Below are positions 1 to 9,089 of a DNA stretch of 64,000 nucleotides, piece after piece. The notes below the pieces were generated by a model. The model had not been told where the DNA came from. It was given only the letters and a program-made list of their open reading frames with translations, and did not search any database. A program made the translations under genes and the position numbers. The stretch comes from Hygrophila difformis (lineage: Eukaryota; Streptophyta; Magnoliopsida; Lamiales; Acanthaceae). Position 1 is the first letter of the stretch; every line of letters begins with the position of its first letter. The stretch spans positions 24,362,064-24,426,063 of the forward strand of contig JAOANR010000015.1 in NCBI GenBank assembly GCA_030278955.1, in the 5' to 3' direction.

Positions 1-852
1 AAATTAATTAAATCACTAATTAAATTTAAGAAAATAGAAATTAATATGACTAAATATTAATTAAATTAAAAAATTTATAAAAATATTAAATTCCATAATT
101 AAAATTTTAAAAATAGCATATGCAATATAAAATTCAATAATAAATGTGAATAATTCGGTCGCTAATTAGGTCGGTAATAGCGCCCCAATATGTTCGATCG
201 CGAATTTCGATCGCTAAATTGACTTTTTTGTAGTTTATTAAATTAAAATATAAATATAAACTAAAATTAAATTAATTAAATAATAAAAATTTATTAATTA
301 AATGAAATATAAAATAAAATTAATTAAATCAAAAAAATTAAAATCAATTTATTAAATAAATAATAAAATTATTCAAAAATTAAAATAAATTTAAAGAATA
401 ATATAAATTTATTTTTAATAAAAATGATATGAAGTCAAAATTAAAAATAAAATTAATTAAATAAAATATTAAATTCAGTAATTAAATTAATAGATAAATA
501 ATTAAATTATAAAATAATTAAATAACTAATTGGTTCAAAATAAATAAATAATCAAAGAAATATTAATAAAAATAAAATAAATAAAAAATGAGAAAAATAA
601 AAAAAATTTAAAAAAACTACAGACCCCAATTGGGGTCGGTAATGGGGTCGGTAATTGTTACCGACCCCAATTGGGGTCGGTACTGGGGTCGGTAATGCCG
701 ACCACATTAATTGTGGTCGGTATTTTGGTTTTTGAATGTCCCTGGGCCCAATAACGGCTAAATTTTACCGACCCCACTTTGGGGTCGGTAAATCCGACCC
801 GTACTATGGTGGTCGGTAATTGGGGTCGGTAATTGGACTTTTTCTTGTAGTG
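1..852. mobile_element. CACTA (En/Spm-like) transposon, terminal part
   Basis: The segment ends in TTTCTTGTAGTG, the reverse complement of the CACTACAAGAAA terminus usual for plant CACTA elements. Just inside it (about 620-835) are repeated palindromic blocks built on ACCGACCCCAATTGGGGTCGGTAA, as expected of CACTA subterminal repeats that bind the transposase. The rest is very AT-rich with no coding capacity, so this is probably a non-autonomous copy. The other end lies outside the window, so its target duplication (GTA would be the right copy, 853-855) cannot be tested. A complete relative is at 41050-42185. Confidence 0.75.
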
Positions 853-1257
853 GTAAAATGACCATTTTACCATTGAATTCGTATTGTATTTTACTACAAA
901 TACCAGCTGTTATTATCTTAAGTTATTTTTTTATTTACTTCAAATGCCATTGGTGGGTTCCGCTTTCTTTTTTATTTATTTCAAATATCTTTGTTTTATT
1001 TTTTACAATTATAACATTTGCATAAAAAGAGCCATAAAAGTTATTTTTTTTATTTACTTCAAGTTTTATCCTTACATTTAACTAATATTGAAAAGACAAA
1101 TGTCATTTTTTTCCCTTAGATTTTAATATCGTTAAGGTATCAGATGTAGTTAATTCTATATGAGACAATTGAAGCAATCATACCATTACGATATCATCGT
1201 CACCATCTAAATATCAAATATTACGACCGATGGGCGTAGGCCGCTCCTAACGAGTAC
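853..1257. other. No gene seen; AT-rich spacer
   Basis: Contains three loose direct repeats of a T-rich stretch resembling TTATTTTTTTATTTACTTCAA (about 920-1065). The open frames here are low-complexity and start-stop accidental. I see no RNA gene or transposon end. Confidence 0.5.
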
Positions 1258-1383
1258 TAGTATATATACACACACACTAATACTCATATATTCTTGGGAA
1301 TGAAACCGCTTCTTCTCGCCAATAGCAATAATTTTGAACAAGAGAGGTTTGTCTCTCATCATATGAGCCAGTGTAAGAATTAA

Positions 1384-1391
1384 TATAAATA
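1384..1391 (+). promoter_or_regulatory. TATA box of tandem unit copy 0
   Basis: TATAAATA about 79 bases ahead of the position equivalent to the start codon. The box and its spacing recur in two other copies (8062 and 8985). Confidence 0.4.
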
Positions 1392-1462
1392 GGTAAATAG
1401 ATAAAGTAGGAAAACTGAAAATTTGGCTCCTTCATTTCCGTTAAGACCCGAGACGCGTAGCA

Positions 1463-1669
1463 ATACAGACAGCGGCGGAAGTGGAGGCAATGGGAAGTGA
1501 CGAGCGGCGCCGCTTTAATAGCAACTGTGGAGCAACTAAAGAAAGAGACCAGCGGCTAGGAGAGCGCAAGAGAGACACGACAGAGAATGTGAACCGGCGG
1601 TGTTCCGGCCAGTCCCGACAGTCCGGCGATGAACTCGGGCAGATGATGAAGAAGATGGTTGATGCCTGA
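1463..1669 (+). pseudogene. Short reading frame of the tandem unit (copy 0)
   Basis: I do not recognise the product. The frame runs from 1463 to a TGA at 1667-1669 (68 codons). The position that is ATG in the other copies is ATA here (1463-1465); the first in-frame ATG is at 1490, leaving 59 codons. The peptide is short, polar and rich in Glu, Arg and Lys, with no signal peptide or membrane segment. It is the longest surviving version: copy 1 stops after 20 codons, and copy 2 is split by an LTR element. It may be the first exon of a duplicated host gene, a small peptide gene, or a fortuitous frame. A conserved TATA box and leader ahead of it in three copies favour descent from a transcribed unit. 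Confidence 0.4.
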
Positions 1670-1730
1670 TGGCCCATTTTCCATTCTTTCTTTTCCTTAA
1701 ACTTGTACAACTTCTATTTAATTTATTTTA

Positions 1731-3022
1731 GAGGTAATAACTAAAATAGGCCATCAGAAGGAGTCATTTCCACTTTTAGGCCACCATAGTTTGATTTAGG
1801 GAAATAGGCCATTAGAAGGTTTTTGGGCCTGAATTTAGGCCATTGGGCTGAAATTCGGGCCACGATGGCCTAAAAATGGAAATGACTCTTTCTGGTGGCC
1901 TATTTTAGTTTTTTTGAATTATTTTTTTATTTTATGTAATTAAAATAAATAATACTCATTCTGTGACATTATTTATGTACTACTTTCTTTTTTTCTTGTT
2001 CGTATATTTTTTATTTAATTTTTATTTAAAAATAATTAAATATTAATTGCAAACATACCCATGTCCGAAAAATTCCTTGCATTTAATAGAAGTACTATTT
2101 ATCCCTACATAAAATACCATGTCCGAAAATTTTGGGATACTTATAATAAAAATATTATTTTTACTCTATAATTTATTTAAATATGTATTTGTTTTACTTA
2201 TTTTATAATATATTTGAATTAATATTTATTTTATTTCTTATATTATTCCCCCGTCCTATTAGTAGTGTTAAAAAAAGGTAGCTTAAAAATTTATATAATG
2301 TGATTGTAATGAGCTACAATTTTAATTGTTTTTTTTTAGGAGCCATTGAAGGCCTGTAGCAAGTGGTGGGAGCCCAAGCCACACAATTACAAATGTGAGG
2401 GATAGGGGACCGGGTGGGGATTCTAACCACCAACCTATAGGTTGGAGTTGGGAGACTTACCACTGGAGTAAATGCTCAAACCCATAATTTTAATTAATTT
2501 ATTTATTTGTAATTTACTGATATGTGGTTATAGGGTGGATTGAAATTATTAATGGTAGTGGGTAATTTGAAAGTTTGTGTCGAGGAGAGTTCCATTTTGT
2601 AAAGCCTCGGGCTGAAACATTTGCTACGTTTTAAGCAATAATAGTCCTCAAAAAAAAAATATTTATTTATTAATGTGAGGTGATGAGTAGGTTTGACGAT
2701 TAATATTTAATTATTTTTTAAAATGAAAATGAAATAAAATACTGGAACAAGAAAAAAAAAAAGAAAGTATGACATAAATAATAATGACACATAATGAGTA
2801 TTATTTATTTTAATTACATAAAATAAAAGAATAATTGAAAAAAACTAAAATAGGCCACCAGAAGTAATCATTTCCACTTTTAGGCCATCGCGGCCCGAAT
2901 TCCAGCCCAATGACCTAAATTCAGGCCCGAAATCCTTCTAGTGGCCTATTTTTCTAAATCAAAATATCGTGGCCCAAAAGTGGAAATGACTCCTTCTGGT
3001 GGCATATTTTAGTTATTACCTG
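1731..3022. mobile_element. Mutator-like (MULE) non-autonomous element with long TIRs
   Basis: 1292 bp flanked by a perfect 9-bp target duplication TTTATTTTA (1722-1730 and 3023-3031), the Mutator length. The ends are long inverted repeats of roughly 280 bp, starting (G/C)AGGTAATAACTAAAATAGGCC. Both arms carry the same AGGCCA-type blocks and an A/T-rich inner part with (T)nCTTTCTT. The sister copy at 18655-18685 shows the uninterrupted site TTTAATTTATTTTATTTTG. There is no transposase. A SINE is nested inside. Confidence 0.85.
2328..2485 (-). mobile_element. tRNA-derived SINE, copy 1
   Basis: Same family as 40467-40623 and 57664-57850. Read on the minus strand it has a degenerate tRNA-like head (box B region near 2430, GGTTAGAATCCCCAC), a body with ACTTGCTACAGGCC and CCTTCAATGGCTCC, and an A-rich 3' end (poly-T at 2329-2337 on the plus strand). 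It is flanked by AATTTTAATT (2318-2327 and 2486-2495) and sits inside the Mutator-like element. Confidence 0.75.
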
Positions 3023-3196
3023 TTTATTTTATTTTGTTATCTTTACTTATAGTTTATTTTGTCTATTTGTTATTTAGGATGCAGAGCTGTGATTATTCTT
3101 CATCCTATCATTGTTTGTATAAAATAAACATGCCATTAAAGTAGTTGTAGATCTAAAAGTTATGTCATTCGGTCATTCTACCGAGCTATTAGTGAT

Positions 3197-4995
3197 AGTG
3201 AATGGTTATGGTACTACCAATGTGAATGGTAGTACATCAAGACAAATCATCTCAACCATACAAAAATATCCAATGGCTATAAAATAAAAAGGGTAGAATT
3301 GTCAAACATAAATAATTATATCTTTAGAAATAAATTCATTCACAAAACCAATTTAGTGATTTCTATCCTTAAATAAAGATCATATAAAAAATTTGCACAA
3401 GTTAGCCCTCCTTTGACACAATTCATGGAATAATAATAGAGAAATTATCTTTATTCATCTCTTTCACTCGTAATTCTTTCATTCCTCTTAATTTTATATT
3501 TTTCTATTTTGAATTTCTAAAATATGATCGGATATTTAGATTCCTTGGATCGAATAGATAAATTTTCAAATAAAGAACGTCCAAATCCGAGCTCATTTAA
3601 GAAAGTTACAGCCATTTAAAATTTGTAATATAAATTTTGTTGTATATACTACGTCGTTGAAATGCATAGGCTATGTCGCTGAATTGTAATGTCTCCATCG
3701 CTGAATTGTAAAGGCCCCGTCGCTGAATTACATAGCCACCGTCGCTGAAATGTAAAGACTGTGTTTTTTAAAATCGTAATGCACTTCAGATGGCTCTAAC
3801 TTTCTCAAACGAACTCGGATTTTGATGTTCTTTATATGAAAATCTACCTACTCGATGCAATGAATCTAAATTTCCCATAAAATTTTAGAAATTAGAAATA
3901 GATAAATACCATATTTTCAAAGAAATGATATCTTATGCTCGTTGTTTTGAAAATATGATATTTAAATATTTAGACTTTCTAAAATCTGAGAGGATATTTA
4001 AATTCCTAGTAGATAGATTTTCATATAAAGAACGTCCAAATCGGTAAGTCATTTGAGAAAGTTAGAGCCATTTGAAGTTTGTCACATAAATTTTGTTGTA
4101 TTGGCTTCGTCGCTGAAATGCATAGATTATGTCGCTAAATTGTAACGCCCCCGTCGCTGAATTTTAAAGCCCCCGTCGCGGAATTACATAGTCACCGTCG
4201 CTGAAATGTAAAGGCTGTGTTTCTTAAAATCGCAATAAACTTCAAATGGCTCTAACTTCCCCAAATAAACTCGGATTTTGACATTTTTTATATGAAAATC
4301 TATCTACTTGATGCAAGGAATTTAAATTTCCTATCAAAATTTTGAAATTACAAATAGATAAATACCAGATTTTCAAAGGAAATGATATCTTATTCTCGTT
4401 ATTTCAAAAATATGATATTTATCTGGTTAGAATTTCTAAAATCTGGTAGGATATTTAAATTTCTTGTATTGAGTAGATAGATTTTCATATAAAGAACGTC
4501 CAAATCCGAGCTCATTTGAAAAAGTTAAGGCCATTTGAAGTTTGTTATAAAAACTATGTTGTAGAGGCTATATCGCTGAAATGCATACTTTATGTCGCTG
4601 AATTGTAAAGCGTCTATCGCTGAATTGCAAAGCCACCGTCGCTGAAATGTAAATGCTACGTTTCTGAAAATCGCAATTAACTTCAAATGACTCTAACTTT
4701 CTCAAACGAACTCGGATTTTGACGTTCTTTATATGAAAATTTACCTACTCGATACAAGTAATCTAAATAACCTATCAAATTTTAGAAATTCCAAAAAGAA
4801 GAAGTAGATTATGAGGGAGAGAGAGAAGTATGAGTATGAGAATTGAGAAAAATGAATAGAGATTATTTGGATTTTATTGAAATTACAATAGTACCCTTTG
4901 TATTAATCTTAGCCATTGATTTCAATATTTCATCAATTGCTTGAATATGCCACAGTACATCAAGAGACAAGTGTCTCAGCACCCTAACCAAAGCC
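3197..4995. mobile_element. Second DNA element (probably Mutator-type) with internal hairpin repeats
   Basis: Bounded by a 9-bp direct duplication ATTAGTGAT (3188-3196 and 4996-5004) that is single in sister copies. The two ends show imperfect inverted similarity (left TGGTTATGGTACT, right read backwards TGGTTAGGGTGCT; further in, CAATGGCTA...AAAGGGTA...ATTGT on both). No coding sequence is visible. The core is the three-fold repeat described separately. The 9-bp duplication favours a Mutator-like element, but the inverted repeats are weak. Confidence 0.55.
3530..4790. repeat. Three tandem ~350-460 bp units, each an inverted repeat around a 'CGTCGCTGAA' core
   Basis: Each unit starts with an arm like GATTTTCATATAAAGAACGT + CCAAATCCGAGCTCATTTGA and closes with its reverse complement (CTCGGATTTTGACGTTCTTT + ATATGAAAATC). 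Between the arms are four or five ~20-25 base repeats of the type CGTCGCTGAA(T/A)TG...AAAG, 14 in all by eye. Units lie at about 3530-3990, 3990-4440 and 4440-4790. Any transcript could fold into long hairpins. Confidence 0.8.
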
Positions 4996-5043
4996 ATTAG
5001 TGATAAAATCAAATGTTTTTTGTTTAGAAAGGATAGATCTATT

Positions 5044-7579
5044 GTTTTTTTAGGAAATAAATGATTTTATTTATACCCTCCAAATCTCCATACAAAAGAA
5101 AAGCACCTATACAAGTGAAGAATCACACCAGAAAGATAATCAACAAAGAAACATCGAAATAAACAGGCTAGTCTCCTGCGAATGTGACACAGCTCAAACA
5201 ACATCCCAACAATTCAGATCCATTTCTCCACCTTGTCCTCCCCGTTGCACCTCTTCTTGCCCATTGATCGGCAAGCTCGTTCCTTTTTCTCATGGTGTGT
5301 TGAAATCTGACACTTCCTGCATGACTTATAATAGCTGCAATTGGGCCAATATTATCATGACAATGAATTCAGGTCATTAAGCCACCGAACAACATTTAGC
5401 GAGTCGCATTCAAAAATTAATTTTGGAAATGGGGAAACCTTGATCACGTACCAATGCCGTACACACACGACAAATGGCCAACACTTCCGCTGCTGTGGAA
5501 TCTGAATGTCCAATGGAATCGGACAATATAACGATTATTTCACCCTCTTCATTTCGTATCACTCCCTCAACCCCTGTCGGGCCTGGATTTCCCATCGAAG
5601 AGCCGTCCATATTAATATACCACCACCCCGAGTTTGGGCGTGGCGTTCCCAAACCAGACCTCTTCGGATTTCTTTAGCCTTCTTCGATCTTGTCAGTATC
5701 AAGCCCTCAGGAAAGCTAATTTCCAGGACATGCACATTGCCAGTAGTGCCGCTCCTTGCCAGCTTCCACCAAGAACACACACGCCATTTGATTTCCTCAA
5801 CAGCAGCCTTTAATAACGTTCGCTGACCCTTGAATATTAATTCATTTTGGATCTTCCAAGCAGTCCAGTATAATGCCATTCCAAACAGAAGCCAACATTC
5901 CCTCATATTTCATTTTATTGTCACGCTCATCCACCACGGTATTAGGTATTTCAACCCTTCCTGGAACAGCCCCCACCACGCCAAACATGTTCATCCCTTG
6001 AATCCATAATGTACCTGCCATTTCACACCTACAAAACAGGTGGTCCAACGATTCAACCTCCTTCTCACACAGGGGACACCAAATATTATCTTCTGAAATG
6101 CATCCCCTTTTGTTGAGTGTCTCCCTAACCGGCAATGGGTTGTGGCACAGCTTCCACACCAAGATCTTAACCTTCATTGGGCACATAATTTTCCACAGTT
6201 TCTTCTATATCCAAGCCTGCTCTGACCCTACTCCATCTACTTCCCTCGGCCAGCAAGACCGAGATGAAAAAATCCCATTAACTTCTTTAAGCCAAACCAC
6301 TCTGTCGGCCAAAAATCTATTCAACCTTTTCCCCCTTAATACCATAATCATGCTCTCCCAGACTTTCCTCTCCCAATCAAACAATGTCCTTCACAGTTGA
6401 ATACTCCAAATCCATTCGGTTCCTTCCCACTTACCAAACTCCCCAATCTTCCCTTCTTCTTTCATAGCAAGAGTGAAAATTCTTGGAAACAGATCTCGCA
6501 ATGTTCTACACCAAAATTCTATTCCTCTGCCATCCTGCCAAAACTGCACTTCTACACCATTACCGACCCGGATTTTAAATCCATTCCTCTGATCCTCCAG
6601 CCTATTAGACTTCCAAGCGCTGCAAATTCTATTCCAAAGTGACCGACCCATATTTTTTTCCGGAATTAATTTCCATAATGCTTCGCGTCGATCACCTCCT
6701 TCCACAATGCACGTTCTTTTCCAAAGCTCCATCTCCAATTGAGAAGGAGAGCCAAGTTGAAACTCTATATTTGCCAAATCCCCAATCCCCGTCTTCCTTA
6801 GGACGACATATATTTTCCCAACCAATTGTCTGCAATCTTCTAACCCCCTCCCACTCATTCCAAAAGAATCGTCTCTTGAGCATTTCCAATCGGTCGGCCA
6901 CCATCTTGGGGACCTTAAATATGGATAGAAAGTAGATCGACAAATTTGTCATGACAGATTTAATTAGACATAGTCTTCCCGCTTGGGATAATAATCTTCC
7001 TTTCCATCCGGCCAATCTCCTCTCAATCTTGTCCAAAATTGGCTTCCAGACCGCCGTGCTGTTACACCGCCCACCTATGGGTATTCCTAAATATTTCATC
7101 GGCCAGCTCCCTACCCACAACCCAAAATATTCGCAGCCTCACTACCAATTCATTAGAACAATTAATTCCCACAAGACTAGTTTTACAAATATTGATTCGG
7201 AGTTCAGTCGATAATGTTAGACACAATAATATATGTTTGATTAATATTACCTGTTGGATCTCTTCATTGCAAAAAAGTATGGTGTTGTCCGCATATTGAA
7301 GGTGTGAAATGACCGGGCCTCCCACTCTCGAACTTAAGCACTCGTAGAGCCCCTCATCAGCCGCCTTGTTCAATAGTCGGTTTAATATCTTAGCCACCAG
7401 AACAAACAATTAAGGGGACAACAGATCCCCTTGTCGTAATCCATTTTGCAATTTGAAGAACTTCGTTGGGGATTCATTTATAATGACTGTTGGAGCCGCC
7501 GAGGATATGCACTCCTTGATCCACCTCACCCATTTGTGTCCAAATCCCATTACCTCCAACACTCGATATAAAGCCTCCC
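5044..7579 (-). mobile_element. 5'-truncated LINE (L1-type) insertion
   Basis: A minus-strand LINE fragment of about 2.5 kb: the poly(A) end appears as TTTTTTT at 5045-5051, and the 5' end is cut off inside the reverse transcriptase. It is flanked by ATAGATCTATT (5033-5043 and 7580-7590), a sequence present once at this place in the other tandem copies. Both features are typical of target-primed reverse transcription. Confidence 0.85.
5168..7579 (-). pseudogene. LINE ORF2 remnant: reverse transcriptase, zf-RVT, RNase H
   Basis: Read from 7579 downward: the C-terminal half of an L1-type reverse transcriptase (GLRQGDLLSP followed by a stop near 7412, then YADN where active enzymes have YADD, near 7290), the 'MKYLGIPIGG' segment near 7090, a thumb region, a zf-RVT zinc-binding segment (CPLCEKEVESLDHLFCRCE, about 6000-6100), and an RNase H domain (INMDGSS... 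at about 5610, AEVLAI, and RNELADQWA near 5265). The frame ends with TAG at 5168-5170. The several frames are joined only by frameshifts, and the catalytic RT box is mutated, so the enzyme is dead. 5'-truncated LINE copies usually have no promoter of their own, so expression is unlikely. Confidence 0.85.
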
Positions 7580-8061
7580 ATAGATCTATTATTTTTAGAG
7601 TTTTTTAGGTTTAGGTCTAATAATATTTATTTGATTAGTTTTAAATGTACAAATATTCTTTTAAGTAAAAAATTAATGTTTAATGAAATTGGTATTTAAT
7701 GAAAATATTTGTTCGTCAGATATGTATGTAATAATGTCCAAAACAAAAATGTAGCAAATATTAAAAAATGGAGGAAGTAAATACAAACTCTATAAATTTA
7801 TTACAGTGAATTTTCCTTAACTTTTTTTCCCTACAGTAGTAAAATTGATTCCTGAACAAAGGAATGATGAATAAATGAAATAAATTGAAATATTTGTAGC
7901 CTTTTGGGAAGTTCTTCCAATTTCTCACGCTGCCAGCTATATAAATATACACAATGATACACTGTATACTCTTGGGAATGAAAATGCTTCTTCTCGCTTA
8001 TACGAATAATTTCTAACAAGAGAGGTTTGTCTCTCATTATATGAGCCAGTGTAAGAGTTAA

Positions 8062-8070
8062 TATAAATAG
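8062..8070 (+). promoter_or_regulatory. TATA box of tandem unit copy 1
   Basis: TATAAATAG, 79 bases ahead of the ATG at 8141. Spacing and context (AGTGTAAG...TTAATATAAATA) match copies 0 and 2. A second TATA-like TATATAAATATAC lies further up at about 7938. Confidence 0.45.
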
Positions 8071-8140
8071 GTAGATAGATAAAGTAGGAAAACTGAAAAT
8101 TTGGCTCCTCCATTTCCTTTAAGACCATAGACGCGTAGCA

Positions 8141-8203
8141 ATGAAGACTGCGACGGAAGTGGAGGCGATGGGATGTGACGCACAGCGCCGCTTGAGCAAC
8201 TAA
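8141..8203 (+). pseudogene. Short reading frame of the tandem unit (copy 1), early stop
   Basis: ATG at 8141 begins the same peptide as in the other copies (MK-T-A-x-E-V-E-A-M-G), but a TAA stops it after 20 codons; about 30 bases of the copy 0 frame are missing just before the stop. Downstream sequence up to about 8325 still matches copy 0 (GTGAACCGGCGGTGTTCCG, GATGAACTCGGGCAGATGG), so it is a truncated relative. Confidence 0.4.
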
Positions 8204-8984
8204 ACAAAGTGGCTAGTGGCTAAGAGAGACACGACGGAGAATGTGAACCGGCGGTGTTCCGTCCAGTTCCAACAGTCCGGCGATGAACTCGGGCAGATGG
8301 TGAAGAAGATGGTTGACGCCTGACGGCTCATTCTCCAATTTGTGTATTTAGGATGCAGAGCTGTGATTATTCTTCATCCTATCACTTTTTTATATAAAAT
8401 AAACATGCTATTGAAGTAGTTGTAGATCTAAAATTTATGTAATTCGATCATTCTACGGAGCTTTTAGTCTTAAAATCAAATGTCATTTGTATAGAAAGGA
8501 TAGATCTATTATTTATAGAGTTTTTAGTGTTTAGGTTTAAGTCTAATAATATTTGTTTGATTAGATTTAAATGTACAAATATTCTTTTAAGTAAAAAATA
8601 GTGTTCAATGAAAATATTTGTTTGGCAGATATGTGTGTAAATTGTCCAAAACAAAAATGTAGCAAATATTAAAAAACGGAGGAAGTAAATACGAACTCTA
8701 TAAATTTATTACAGTTAATTTTCCTTTAACTTTTTTTTCCTACAGTAATAAAATTGATTCCTGAACAAAGGAATGATAAATAAATGAAATAAATTGAAAT
8801 ATTTGCAGCCTTTTGGGAAGTTCTTCCAATTTCTCACGCTGCCAGTGCCAGCTATATAAATATACACACTGATATACAGTATAATCTTGATTCTTGGGAT
8901 TGAAAATGCTTTCTTCTCGCCAATACGAATAATTTCTAACAAGAGAGGTTTGTCTCCCATTATATGAGCCAGTGTAAGATTTAA

Positions 8985-8992
8985 TATAAATA
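8985..8992 (+). promoter_or_regulatory. TATA box of tandem unit copy 2
   Basis: TATAAATA, 79 bases before the ATG at 9064, the same spacing as in copies 0 and 1. Confidence 0.45.
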
Positions 8993-9089
8993 TGTAGATA
9001 GATAAAGTAGGAAAACTGAAAATTTGGCTCCTCCGTTTGCTTTAAGACCCTAGACGCGTAGCAATGAAGACGGCGGCGGAAGTGGAGGC

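Larger units (their letters stand above)
1258..1730 (+). repeat. Tandem unit, copy 0 (right part only)
   Basis: First visible copy of a unit that recurs as 3077-8350, 8351-18714 and 18715-22073. It holds the leader segment (TTCTTGGGAATGAAA..., GAGAGGTTTGTCTC, ATGAGCCAGTGTAAG), a TATAAATAGG box, the short reading frame and its 3' trailer. The trailer resumes at 3032 after the Mutator-like insertion. The left half of the unit is absent or too diverged to recognise. Confidence 0.75.
3077..8350 (+). repeat. Tandem unit, copy 1 (interrupted twice)
   Basis: Starts at GGATGCAGAGCTGTGATT (3077) and ends where the next copy starts (8351). Removing the two insertions (3197-4995 and 5044-7579) and their duplicated target sites leaves about 919 bp. 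The order matches copy 2: the GGATGCAGAG block, the GATAGATCTATT block, an A/T-rich segment with CAAAAATGTAGCAAATATT, GCCAGCTATATAAATATACAC, leader, TATAAATAGG, short reading frame, trailer. Confidence 0.8.
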
